A DNA stretch of 64,000 bases from Pseudomonas fluorescens (lineage in GTDB: Bacteria > Pseudomonadota > Gammaproteobacteria > Pseudomonadales > Pseudomonadaceae), in NCBI RefSeq assembly GCF_018614655.1, contig NZ_JAGGOG010000004.1, forward strand, positions 62,001 through 126,000, written 5' to 3'. The notes under the pieces were generated by a model. The model saw only the letters and a list, made by a program, of their open reading frames with translations. It did not search any database and was not told the origin of the DNA. Both the position numbers and the translations under genes were made by a program. Below are positions 28,622 to 38,096 of the stretch, one piece after another (within the stretch, counting starts at the first letter, position 1; every line of letters begins with the position of its first letter).

Positions 28622-28720
28622 CGCTTCACCTGAAGTGTTCTGAGCGGATGAGGCGAATATAAACCCAAGACCGACAACTTCTCAATATATAAATATCAAT
28701 CCCATATATAGGGAGAAAAC
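28622..28720 (-). promoter_or_regulatory. AT-rich putative promoter of the dgo operon
   Basis: This 99-bp gap before dgoK contains an unusually AT-rich block around 28682-28712 with TATATA on both sides of a short centre, standing out against GC-rich surroundings. It is the likely promoter/operator of dgoKADT. No GntR-type dgoR gene is beside it, so the regulator must be encoded elsewhere. Confidence 0.5.
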
Positions 28721-29047
28721 TTAAAATATCGACAAATCCAATGTCCGCATAGCCCCCATCCAGATCGCATGCTCGGTATGGTCCTTCAAGTCATCACCTG
28801 TATCCGGATGCAGAAACACCACCAGACCATTGCGATTGAGCGCCAGCCACGGCAACACCACCCCGATGTATTCCGGCTCGAACGCCAACTGGCAACTCCA
28901 ATCCGGGTGCGGCCCCACCGGGCGTTCATGCACTCGGCCCATGCGCAGCGGGAACAATTGCGCGGCCTCTTCGCAGAGCTTGCGCGCCTGTTCGATCGTG
29001 CTGGCGTCGAAATAGATATGGGCGTGGTAGCCCTTGATACGTTGCAT
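28721..29047 (-). CDS. DOPA 4,5-dioxygenase family protein
   Basis: A 108-residue protein with the features of the small DOPA-dioxygenase fold: YHAHIYFDAST near the start, VHERPVGPHPDW in the middle, and VFLHPDTGDDLKDHTEHA near the end. These supply several histidines that would ligate iron. ATG 29047 is chosen because GGAGG lies six bases upstream and the conserved YHAHIYF begins at residue 6. It sits between the choline-sulfate LysR gene and the dgo operon, linked by function to neither. Substrate unknown. Confidence 0.85.
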   Translation of the reverse strand: MQRIKGYHAHIYFDASTIEQARKLCEEAAQLFPLRMGRVHERPVGPHPDWSCQLAFEPEYIGVVLPWLALNRNGLVVFLHPDTGDDLKDHTEHAIWMGAMRTLDLSIF

Positions 29048-29078
29048 GACAGCCTCCGGACTCAATGATCGGTAAATC

Positions 29079-30029
29079 CTAGACCGCAATGGAAGGCAGG
29101 GCCAAGCCGGTCAGGGATTGGGCGCTGCGGGCCTGTTCCGCCACCAGCCAGTCAACGAAGCGCTCGATCAACTGGCCCCGGCGTTTGCGCTGGGGGAGCA
29201 CCACGTAATAACCAAAGCGCGAGACCACGGTGTCGCCAATCGGCCGGCACAGCCACTTCTGTTCCAGCAAGTTATCCACCAGGTGCCGCCAGCCGATGGC
29301 CACACCCTGGCCGGCAATCGCCGCCTGGATCAACAGCGTGTAGTTATCGAAGCGTAGTTGGCCAGGCGTGGGCGCGGCGGTGATGCCCAGTTCGCGGAAC
29401 ACGCCGCTCCAGTCGAACCACTGGCTGTTGTTTTCCTGGCGCAGATGCAGCAAGGGAAACGCCTGCAAGCTTTGCACGGTCAACGGGGTAGCGTGGTCCT
29501 TGAGCAACTGCGGGCTGCACACCGGAAACACTTCCTCGTTGAACAGCCACAGGCTCTCACCCTGCTTGAAACGGCCGTCGCCAAACAACACGGCCACATC
29601 GATATCGCTGCGCAACGTAGCGTGATTGCGCTCGCTGGTGACCAGGCTCACATCCACCTGCGGGTTGGCTTCATGAAAGCGATGCAGACGCGGCATCAGC
29701 CAGTAGGCGGCGAAGGCAAAGTCGGTCGCCACTTGCAGCACTTCGTGCTGGTCCTGTTGGATGATGGTGCTCAGGCCCTGGTTAATGTTCTGCAAGCCGG
29801 CCTGCACATGCTCGAACAGCAACGCACCGGCATCCGTCAGTTCAATACCACGGTAGATGCGATCAAACAGGCGCACCGCCAGTTGTTCTTCCAGGCGCTT
29901 GATCTGCTGGCTGATGGCAGGCTGGGTAGTGCCCAGTTCCATCGCCGCCGCCGTAAAACTGCGTTGCCGCGCTGCCGCTTCAAAGGCGCGCAGCAGATCC
30001 AGTGACAGGTTGCCGAGGGATTCATACAT
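29079..30029 (-). CDS. LysR-type regulator of choline-O-sulfate utilisation
   Basis: A 316-residue LysR protein with N-terminal helix-turn-helix (FTAAAMELGTTQPAISQQIK at about 24-43) and a substrate-binding domain. It is divergent from betC with 103 bp between start codons, the usual place for the choline-sulfate regulator in pseudomonads, so it probably activates betC, the binding protein and the SulP gene. The effector is likely choline or choline sulfate by analogy. Confidence 0.87.
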   Translation of the reverse strand: MYESLGNLSLDLLRAFEAAARQRSFTAAAMELGTTQPAISQQIKRLEEQLAVRLFDRIYRGIELTDAGALLFEHVQAGLQNINQGLSTIIQQDQHEVLQVATDFAFAAYWLMPRLHRFHEANPQVDVSLVTSERNHATLRSDIDVAVLFGDGRFKQGESLWLFNEEVFPVCSPQLLKDHATPLTVQSLQAFPLLHLRQENNSQWFDWSGVFRELGITAAPTPGQLRFDNYTLLIQAAIAGQGVAIGWRHLVDNLLEQKWLCRPIGDTVVSRFGYYVVLPQRKRRGQLIERFVDWLVAEQARSAQSLTGLALPSIAV

Positions 30030-30132
30030 AAGCTGTGCTTATCCTAGACATTGCTTTTCATGGGCTTTACCACGTTTTACATGGCCTGCATGCTCAATCG
30101 CATAAACATTGACTATGGAATGCCGCGAAACC

Positions 30133-31647
30133 ATGAAGCGCAAGAACATTCTTTTCATCATGGCCGATCAAATGGCCGCGCCGATGCTTCCGTTCTACGG
30201 TCCTTCGCCTATCAAACTGCCGAACCTGAGCCGCCTCGCCGCCGAAGGTGTGGTGTTCGACGCCGCCTATTGCAACAGCCCACTGTGTGCACCCTCGCGC
30301 TTTACCCTGGTGAGCGGGCAATTGCCGAGCAAGATCGGCGCCTACGACAACGCGGCGGATTTCCCTGCCGACGTACCGACCTATGCCCACTACCTGCGCC
30401 GCCTCGGCTACCGCACTGCGCTGTCGGGCAAGATGCATTTCTGTGGCCCTGACCAACTTCATGGCTATGAAGAGCGCCTGACCAGCGACATCTACCCGGC
30501 CGACTATGGCTGGGCGGTGAACTGGGATGAACCGGACGTGCGCCCCACCTGGTATCACAACATGTCGTCGGTGCTGCAAGCCGGGCCGTGCGTGCGCACC
30601 AACCAGCTGGATTTCGACGAAGAAGTGGTATTCAGGGCTCAGCAATACCTGTTCGACCATATTCGTGAGGATGGCGACCAGCCGTTCTGCCTGACCGTGT
30701 CTATGACCCACCCACACGACCCGTACACCATTCCCAAGCCGTTCTGGGACCTGTACGACGACAACGACATCCCATTGCCTGCAACCCCGCCACAGGCTGA
30801 TCTCGACCCTCACTCCCAGCGCCTGCTCAAGGTCTATGACCTGTGGGACAAACCGCTGCCCGTGAACAAGATCCGCGATGCCCGCCGCGCCTACTTCGGC
30901 GCCTGCAGCTACATCGACAGCAACGTCGGCAAGCTGCTGCAAACCCTGGAAGACACCGGCCTGCCAGAAGACACCATCATCATCTTCTCCGGCGACCACG
31001 GCGACATGCTCGGCGAACGAGGGCTCTGGTACAAAATGCACTGGTTTGAAATGGCCGCCCGGGTGCCGCTGCTGATCAGTGCGCCAGGGCAATTCAAGGC
31101 AGGTCGCGTGACAGCAGCGGTCTCCACCGCCGACCTGCTGCCGACCCTGGTGCAACTGGCCGGTGGCGAGCTGGAAGCCAACCTGCCGCTGGATGGCCGC
31201 TCACTGGTCCCGCACTTGCAAGGGCAGGGCGGGCATGACGAAGTGTTCGGCGAATACATGGCCGAAGGCACCATCGGGCCGCTGATGATGATCCGTCGGG
31301 GCGCTTACAAGTTCATCTACAGCGAAGACGATCCGTGTCTATTGTTCGATGTACACAATGACCCACGCGAGCTGGAGGAACTCAGCCAGTCACCGGAACA
31401 CCGGGCGCGGTTCGATGCATTCCTTAATGAAGCGCGGGCCAAATGGGACATCCCGGCGATCCACCAGCAGGTGCTCGCCAGCCAACGCCGTCGTCGCCTG
31501 GTCAGCCAGGCGCTGACCCAGGGCAAGCTGAAGAGCTGGGACCACCAGCCACTGGTAGATGCCAGTCAGCAATACATGCGCAACCATATCGACCTTGACG
31601 ATCTGGAGCGTAAAGCACGTTACCCACAACCCTGCCAAAACCAATAA
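30133..31647 (+). CDS. betC: Choline-sulfatase
   Basis: A 504-residue type I sulfatase hydrolysing choline-O-sulfate to choline and sulfate. The formylglycine motif CXPXR is C52-A-P-S-R56, and the metal-binding aspartate is D12 in LFIMADQ. A distal metal-site segment is in FSGDHGDMLGE. ATG 30133 begins the conserved KRKNILFIMADQ; the frame is open eight codons upstream. Choline feeds glycine-betaine synthesis and catabolism, and sulfate feeds sulfur supply. Confidence 0.96.
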   Translation: MKRKNILFIMADQMAAPMLPFYGPSPIKLPNLSRLAAEGVVFDAAYCNSPLCAPSRFTLVSGQLPSKIGAYDNAADFPADVPTYAHYLRRLGYRTALSGKMHFCGPDQLHGYEERLTSDIYPADYGWAVNWDEPDVRPTWYHNMSSVLQAGPCVRTNQLDFDEEVVFRAQQYLFDHIREDGDQPFCLTVSMTHPHDPYTIPKPFWDLYDDNDIPLPATPPQADLDPHSQRLLKVYDLWDKPLPVNKIRDARRAYFGACSYIDSNVGKLLQTLEDTGLPEDTIIIFSGDHGDMLGERGLWYKMHWFEMAARVPLLISAPGQFKAGRVTAAVSTADLLPTLVQLAGGELEANLPLDGRSLVPHLQGQGGHDEVFGEYMAEGTIGPLMMIRRGAYKFIYSEDDPCLLFDVHNDPRELEELSQSPEHRARFDAFLNEARAKWDIPAIHQQVLASQRRRRLVSQALTQGKLKSWDHQPLVDASQQYMRNHIDLDDLERKARYPQPCQNQ

Positions 31648-31663
31648 AACCAAAGGGAAGGCC

Positions 31664-32584
31664 ATGATGAAGTTATCCACAGCACTGGGCGTCGGACTGC
31701 TGGCATTCAGCAGTGCCAACGCTTACGCGGACTCGAGTTGCGAGACGGTGAAAATGGCCGATCCAGGCTGGAGTGATATCGCCGCGACCAATGCCATTAC
31801 CGGATTTTTACTGACCGGCATGGGCTACAAGACCAAGGTCGATACCCTCGCGGTACCGATCACCTTTGGCGGGCTCAAGGACGGCCAGGTGGATGTGTTC
31901 ATGGGTAACTGGATGCCCGCGCAGCAAGGCTTCTACGACAAGTTCGTGGCCAATGGCGATGTGGTGCAACTGGCGAAGAACCTCGAGGGCACCGAGTTCA
32001 CCCTCGCCGTGCCGGACTATGTGTGGGACGCCGGGGTGCATGACTTTGCCGACCTCAACAAATTTGCCGACAAGTTCGGCAAGAAGATCTACGGCATCGG
32101 CTCGGGTGCGCCGGCGAATATTTCGCTGCAAGAGATCATCAAGAAGAATGACTTCGACCTGGGTCAGTGGAAGCTGATCGAATCCAGCGAACAGGCGATG
32201 CTCGCCGAAGTGTCCCGGGCGGTGAAGAAACAGCGCTTCGTGACCTTCCTCGGCTGGACGCCGCACCCGATGAACGTGCAGTTGAAGATGCGTTACCTCA
32301 AGGGTGGGGAGAAGTACTTTGGCGATACAGGCAGCGTGTATACGTTGACGCGCAAGGGTTATGCACAGGCTTGCCCCAACGTGGGGAAACTGCTGACCAA
32401 CCTGAGTTTCACCCAGGAGATGGAGAACAGCATCATGGCCGAAGTAGTAAACAAGAAAGTCAGCAATGCTGATGCGGCGAAGGCGTGGATCAAGGCGAAT
32501 CCGGCGGTGCTGGATAAGTGGTTGGACGGGGTTAAAACCGTGGATGGCCAGGACGCGTTGACGGCGGTAAAAGCCAAGCTCTAA
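31664..32584 (+). CDS. choX: Periplasmic choline-binding protein (ChoX/BetX type)
   Basis: A 306-residue ABC-type substrate-binding protein with a signal peptide (LGVGLLAFSSANAYA, cleavage before DSSC). Typical ChoX segments are VKMADPGWSDI, DVFMGNWMPAQQG and FLGWTPHPMNV, whose aromatic residues form the quaternary-ammonium cage. Two ATGs stand side by side (31664, 31667); AAGGGAAGG precedes them. No permease or ATPase genes follow, so it must use a transporter core encoded elsewhere. It is 16 bp after betC and cotranscribed. Confidence 0.93.
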   Translation: MMKLSTALGVGLLAFSSANAYADSSCETVKMADPGWSDIAATNAITGFLLTGMGYKTKVDTLAVPITFGGLKDGQVDVFMGNWMPAQQGFYDKFVANGDVVQLAKNLEGTEFTLAVPDYVWDAGVHDFADLNKFADKFGKKIYGIGSGAPANISLQEIIKKNDFDLGQWKLIESSEQAMLAEVSRAVKKQRFVTFLGWTPHPMNVQLKMRYLKGGEKYFGDTGSVYTLTRKGYAQACPNVGKLLTNLSFTQEMENSIMAEVVNKKVSNADAAKAWIKANPAVLDKWLDGVKTVDGQDALTAVKAKL

Positions 32585-32614
32585 CGCCCGTCCCCTATCA
32601 GTAGGTGAACCCGA

Positions 32615-32705
32615 CGTAGCAGCTGTCGAGCCTAGGCGAGGCTGCGTCTGCGGTGTGTCAGATACACTGCGAACGCAGCCTCGCCTAGGCTCGACAGCTG
32701 CTACG
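32615..32705. repeat. Large inverted repeat of REP-doublet type
   Basis: Perfect 33-nt arms (32615-32647 and 32673-32705; arm contains AGCTGTCGAGCCTAGGCGAG) flank a 25-nt spacer, between choX and the SulP gene. The arm sequence differs from the other palindromes in the window, so it is a separate family. Confidence 0.88.
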
Positions 32706-32753
32706 CAGAGCCAACTGATACCCTGATTCAACCCTTTTCAACCTGAGCACCCC

Positions 32754-34322
32754 ATGCCCCGGCCCAACCGCCATACCCTCTTCCCGTTCCTGAGCTGGCT
32801 CCCGCGCCAGACCCGCGCCAGTGTCGGACGAGATGCCATCGTCGGGCTCAGCGGCGCAGTCCTGGCGTTACCGCAATCCATTGCCTACGCACTGATCGCC
32901 GGCCTCCCACCGGAATATGGGCTCTACGCCGCCATCATCCCAGTGTTGATCGCCTGCCTATGGGGCTCATCCTGGCATTTGATCTGCGGCCCGACAGCGG
33001 CGATCTCCATCGTGCTCTATGCCAGCATCAGCCCGCTGGCAGTACCCGGCTCTCAGGACTACATCACCTTGATCCTGCTGCTGACCCTCCTCGCCGGGGT
33101 GTTTCAGTGGTTGCTGGGCATGCTGCGCTTCGGCGCGCTGGTGAATTTCGTTTCGCACTCCGTGGTGCTGGGCTTCACCCTCGGCGCCGCGGTGGTGATT
33201 GCCTTGGGGCAGTTGCCCAATCTGCTGGGCCTGGACCTGCCGAGCGAGGCCACGGCGGTCAACAGCCTGCTGGCGCTGATCAACCATGCGGGGGAGTGGG
33301 ATCGTCCCTCGCTCGTGCTCGGGCTGGGCACCTTGGCCGTGGGTGTATTGCTCAAGTTAGTGGTGCCGCGCTGGCCGACCTTGTTGATTGCCCTGGCCCT
33401 GGGCAGCCTGGTGGCCTGGCTGTGGCCGGCGATGTTCGGGCACGTCGCGCTGGTCAGCGCCTTCGTTGGCAAACTGCCGCCGTTCAGCCCGCTGCCGATG
33501 GATCTGGACATGGTCCTGCGTCTGCTGCCCAGTGCCGTGGCGGTGGGTATGCTGGGGTTGGTAACCAGCCTGTCGATTGCTCGCTCGTTGTCGGCGCGTT
33601 CGCAACAATTGCTCGACGCCAATCAGGAAGTCCGCGCCCAGGGACTGTCGAACATCGTGGGCGGATTTTTCTCCGGGTATCTGTCAGCCGGCTCCTTCAC
33701 CCGTTCGGGCCTCAGTTACGAGGCGGGCGCCTGTTCGCCATTGGCGGGCGTATTTTCTGCGCTGTGGGTCGCGTTGTTTGCGTTGTTCGGCGCCGCGCTG
33801 ATCGCCCACATCCCGATCCCGAGCATGGCCGCCAGCATCTTGCTGATTTGTTGGGGGCTGGTGGACCATCGGGGCATTCGGGCGTTGTTCCGGGTCAGCC
33901 GTGCGGAGTTTGTGGTGATGAGCCTGACCTGCATCGCCACGCTGCTGCTGGAGTTGCAGACGGCGATCTACGCCGGGGTATTGGCGTCGCTGTTTTTCTA
34001 CCTCAAACGCACGTCGCAGCCACGGGTCCAGCAATGGCGTGATGGCGAGGAAGATGTGTTGCGGGTGGGTGGGTCGATCTTTTTTGGAGCCAGCCACTAC
34101 CTGCAAGTACGCCTGCAAAGCTTGCAGGGCCAGCGGGTCGTGATCGAGGCGCAGCAGATCAACTTTATCGACTATTCCGGCGTGGAAATGCTGCACCAGG
34201 AAGCGCGGCGACTGAAGGGGCTGGGGCGCAGCCTGACGTTGCGTCGGGCCAGGCCGCAGGTGGTGGAAGAGCTCAAGAAGCTGGACGGGGCCGATAAATG
34301 CCCCCTCCACTTTGAAGACTGA
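32754..34322 (+). CDS. SulP family sulfate/anion transporter with STAS domain
   Basis: A 522-residue transporter with about 12-14 membrane segments. The SulP signature is at ALPQSIAYALIAGLPPEYGL (residues 38-57), with AGSFTRSGLSYEAG further on. A C-terminal STAS domain runs from about 425 onward (QINFIDYSGVEMLHQEA). It is third in line after betC and choX. Sulfate released by BetC is the plausible cargo, though choline sulfate itself is an alternative; both are inferred from position. Confidence 0.92.
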   Translation: MPRPNRHTLFPFLSWLPRQTRASVGRDAIVGLSGAVLALPQSIAYALIAGLPPEYGLYAAIIPVLIACLWGSSWHLICGPTAAISIVLYASISPLAVPGSQDYITLILLLTLLAGVFQWLLGMLRFGALVNFVSHSVVLGFTLGAAVVIALGQLPNLLGLDLPSEATAVNSLLALINHAGEWDRPSLVLGLGTLAVGVLLKLVVPRWPTLLIALALGSLVAWLWPAMFGHVALVSAFVGKLPPFSPLPMDLDMVLRLLPSAVAVGMLGLVTSLSIARSLSARSQQLLDANQEVRAQGLSNIVGGFFSGYLSAGSFTRSGLSYEAGACSPLAGVFSALWVALFALFGAALIAHIPIPSMAASILLICWGLVDHRGIRALFRVSRAEFVVMSLTCIATLLLELQTAIYAGVLASLFFYLKRTSQPRVQQWRDGEEDVLRVGGSIFFGASHYLQVRLQSLQGQRVVIEAQQINFIDYSGVEMLHQEARRLKGLGRSLTLRRARPQVVEELKKLDGADKCPLHFED

Positions 34323-34332
34323 ACACGGTTAA

Positions 34333-34427
34333 AAATGTGGGAGCGGGCTTGCTCGCGAAAGCGGTGGGTCAGTTGATAAAAATTTGACTGACCCACCGCT
34401 TTCGCGAGCAAGCCCGCTCCCACATTT
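34333..34427. repeat. Perfect 40-bp inverted repeat, REPIN type
   Basis: Arms 34333-34372 and 34388-34427 are exact reverse complements, each including TGTGGGAGCGGGCTTGCTCG, with a 15-nt AT-rich loop. It fills the gap between the stop codons of the SulP gene and the convergent aroE gene and may end both transcripts. Confidence 0.95.
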
Positions 34428-34436
34428 AGATTTGTG

Positions 34437-35254
34437 TCAGGCCAACTGCCGCCGCAACTCAGCCAGCACTGGCGCCGACTCCGGTCGCACGCCGCGCCAC
34501 AGGAAGAACGCTTCGGCGGCCTGTTCCACCAACATGCCCAAGCCATCCATCGCCTGCGCAGCACCATTTTCACTGGCCCAGCGGCAGAACGCCGTAGGCT
34601 CCTTGGCGTACATCATGTCGTAGCAAAAGGTCCTGCCCGGTTCGATCAAGCTGCCGGCAATCAGCGGAACATCACCCGACAGGCTGGCCGAGGTGGCGTT
34701 GATGATCACGTCCACGGGCTCGCGCAACCAGTCAAAACCACTGGCGGATACGGGACCAAGATAATCAAACAACGCCGCCAGCAATTCGGCCTTTTCCACA
34801 GTACGGTTGGCAATGATCAACGAGGCCGGCAGTTCAGCCAGCAACGGTTCCAGCGCACCACGCACCGCGCCGCCCGCGCCCAGCAGCAAGATGCGCTTAC
34901 CTTGCAGGCTCAAGCCCGCGTTGACAGTCAGGTCCCGCACCAGGCCGGCACCGTCGGTGTTGTCGCCCAACAGGCTGCCATCTGCGAGTTTACTTAGGGT
35001 GTTTACCGCGCCGGCGCGTTGGGCACGTTCTGTCAGGGTGTTGGCCAGGCGATAGGCTTCTTCCTTGAACGGCACGGTGACGTTGGCACCACGGCCTTGC
35101 TGGAAAAACTCACGGGCACAGCCAGTGAAATCCTCCAGCGGCGCCAGCAAGGTGCTGTAGTCCAGCTGTTCGCCGGTCTGCTCAGCGAACAGGCGATGAA
35201 TCAGCGGCGACTTGCTGTGACCGATAGGGTTACCAAAGACGACATAGCGATCCA

Positions 35255-35255
<1 letters not shown>
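34437..35255 (-). CDS. aroE: Shikimate dehydrogenase
   Basis: The 272-residue NADP-dependent enzyme of the shikimate pathway. The substrate-binding SKS is in [12 protein letters not shown], the catalytic lysine is K64 in [10 protein letters not shown], the partner aspartate lies in [12 protein letters not shown], and the NADP fold has [15 protein letters not shown] with NRT after it. The start codon overlaps the hemF stop (TGATG), so it is translationally coupled. Confidence 0.97.
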
Positions 35256-36211
<956 letters not shown>

Positions 36212-36281
36212 CTACGCGAGGCCATTGGGCGTCGGCGGCAAATGGGCGCACAGGATACCACCGCACCGGGTTGCACCGCAG

Positions 36282-36295
36282 TTGACGAAGATCAA
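36282..36295. promoter_or_regulatory. Putative Anr/Dnr (FNR-type) box
   Basis: TTGACGAAGATCAA differs from the consensus TTGAT-N4-ATCAA at one position. It lies between hemF (95 bp before its start) and qor (52 bp before its start). Anr/Dnr control of hemF is known in P. aeruginosa, so hemF is the likelier target. Confidence 0.6.
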
Positions 36296-36347
36296 GCTTA
36301 GGAGTCCGATAGGAGCCCTTCGCGACATTGACTTGAGGAGAGTGCAG

Positions 36348-37325
36348 ATGGCCAAACGTATCCAGTTCCGTGCCCATGGCGGCCCCGAAGTGCTTGAGTA
36401 TGTCGACTACACGCCGGCAGAGCCGGGCCCGCTGCAGGTTCGGGTAAGCAACAAGGCCATTGGCCTGAACTTCATCGACACTTATTTTCGCAGTGGTCTG
36501 TACGCACCACCGGCGTTGCCATCCGGCCTGGGCGCGGAAGGCGCCGGGGTGGTGGATGCGGTGGGCAGTGAAGTGACTCAATTCAAGGTCGGTGACCGTG
36601 TGGCCTATGGCAGCGGCCCGTTGGGCGCCTACAGCGAGCTGCATGTGTTGCCGGCTGCCAACCTGGTGCACCTGCCGGACGACATCAGCTTCGAACAGGC
36701 CGCAGGCGCCATGCTCAAGGGCCTGACCGTGCAGTACCTGCTGCGCCAGACCTATGAGTTGAAAGGTGGCGAAACCATCTTGTTCCACGCCGCTGCCGGT
36801 GGCGTCGGTTCCCTGGCCTGCCAGTGGGCCAAGGCCCTGGGCGTGAAGCTGATCGGTACCGTCAGCTCACCGGAAAAAGCCGCGCAGGCCAAATCCCTCG
36901 GCGCCTGGGAAACCATCGACTACAGCAAGGAAAACGTCGCACAACGTGTGCTGGAGCTGACCGACGGCAAGAAATGCCCGGTGGTGTACGACGGCGTGGG
37001 CAAAGACACTTGGCTGACCTCGCTGGACAGCGTGGCGCCACGGGGCCTGGTGGTCAGTTTTGGTAATGCGTCGGGCGCGGTGGATGGGGTTAACCTGGGG
37101 ATTCTCGCGGCCAAGGGCTCGCTGTACGTGACCCGGCCGACACTGGCGACCTATGCGAGTAATCCAAAGGATTTACAGGTGATGGCGGATGATCTGTTTT
37201 CGATGATCAAGAGCGGCAAGGTGCGCATTGATATCAATCAGCGGTATTCGCTGGCGGATGCGGCGAAGGCGCAGACGGAGTTGTCGGCGCGGCGGACTAC
37301 GGGGTCGACCATTCTCTTGCCTTGA
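36348..37325 (+). CDS. qor: NADPH:quinone oxidoreductase
   Basis: A 325-residue zinc-independent member of the medium-chain dehydrogenase family (zeta-crystallin type). The cofactor loop is ILFHAAAGGVGSLACQWAK, and the catalytic zinc ligands of alcohol dehydrogenases are missing, as expected. ATG 36348 has GAGGAGAG upstream. It is divergent from hemF, in the same place as in other pseudomonads. Confidence 0.93.
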   Translation: MAKRIQFRAHGGPEVLEYVDYTPAEPGPLQVRVSNKAIGLNFIDTYFRSGLYAPPALPSGLGAEGAGVVDAVGSEVTQFKVGDRVAYGSGPLGAYSELHVLPAANLVHLPDDISFEQAAGAMLKGLTVQYLLRQTYELKGGETILFHAAAGGVGSLACQWAKALGVKLIGTVSSPEKAAQAKSLGAWETIDYSKENVAQRVLELTDGKKCPVVYDGVGKDTWLTSLDSVAPRGLVVSFGNASGAVDGVNLGILAAKGSLYVTRPTLATYASNPKDLQVMADDLFSMIKSGKVRIDINQRYSLADAAKAQTELSARRTTGSTILLP

Positions 37326-37357
37326 TACTTTAGATTTTCAGTGGCTCTGAGGGCCTC

Positions 37358-37469
37358 TTCGCGAGCAAGTCGAATCGTCGCACCGCCGCTCCCACATTTG
37401 ACCGCATTCCAAAGATGGAGCTCGGTCAAATGTGGGAGCGGCGGTGCGACGATTCGACTTGCTCGCGAA
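37358..37469. repeat. Perfect 47-bp inverted repeat, REPIN type
   Basis: Arms 37358-37404 and 37423-37469 are exact reverse complements around an 18-nt loop. Their outer ends (TTCGCGAGCAAGTC) and the GCTCCCACATTT block match the REP sequence at 34333-34427, but the middle of the arm is different. It lies between the convergent qor and tsaC stop codons. Confidence 0.95.
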
Positions 37470-37484
37470 GGCCGCGCATCGGTC

Positions 37485-38042
37485 TCAAGACGGGCGCACA
37501 ATCTCACCACTCGCCAGATCCCGAATCAGGCTCGGGTTCTTGCGCCCACCCAGATTCCCACCCAGCACCAGATCCACCTGCCCACGGAAATACTGCTCCA
37601 CGCGAATCCGCGTGCGCGCCGCCGGGCGGCCCTGAGGGTTGGCCGAGGTGGAGATCAGCGGCCCAACCAGCGAGCACAAATCCCGCACCAGTGGATGATC
37701 ACTGACCCGCAACGCCACCGTGTCATGCACCCCGGTGATCCACTCAGGCAGCAAGTCCTGATGAGGCACCAGCCAGGTATTGGGACCCGGCCAGGTGCTG
37801 GCCATACGATCTATCCACAGGTCAGGGAAGTCTTCGAAGAGAAAATCGAACTGGCGGATGTTATCGGCAATCAGGATCAGGCCCTTATCCACTGAACGGC
37901 CCTTGATCGCCAGCAAGCGATCCACCGCTTCCTCGTTCCAAGGGTCGCAGCCCAGGCCCCAGACCGCCTCGGTTGGATAGGCAATTACCGCGCCTGCACG
38001 AATTTCTCGCGCGGCTTCCCGCACACGCCACCTGTTGACCAT
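37485..38042 (-). CDS. tsaC: L-threonylcarbamoyladenylate synthase
   Basis: A 185-residue YrdC-domain protein that makes threonylcarbamoyl-AMP for the t6A modification of tRNAs. Conserved blocks are [16 protein letters not shown], the KGR segment ([15 protein letters not shown]) and [14 protein letters not shown]. It lacks the extra Sua5 domain, as usual for TsaC. It lies 54 bp downstream of dprA on the same strand. Confidence 0.95.
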   Translation of the reverse strand: MVNRWRVREAAREIRAGAVIAYPTEAVWGLGCDPWNEEAVDRLLAIKGRSVDKGLILIADNIRQFDFLFEDFPDLWIDRMASTWPGPNTWLVPHQDLLPEWITGVHDTVALRVSDHPLVRDLCSLVGPLISTSANPQGRPAARTRIRVEQYFRGQVDLVLGGNLGGRKNPSLIRDLASGEIVRPS

Positions 38043-38096
38043 TGCTCACTCTCCGAACTAAAGCTCTGCGCAGTTTACCGATCTTCGTTACAAAAC

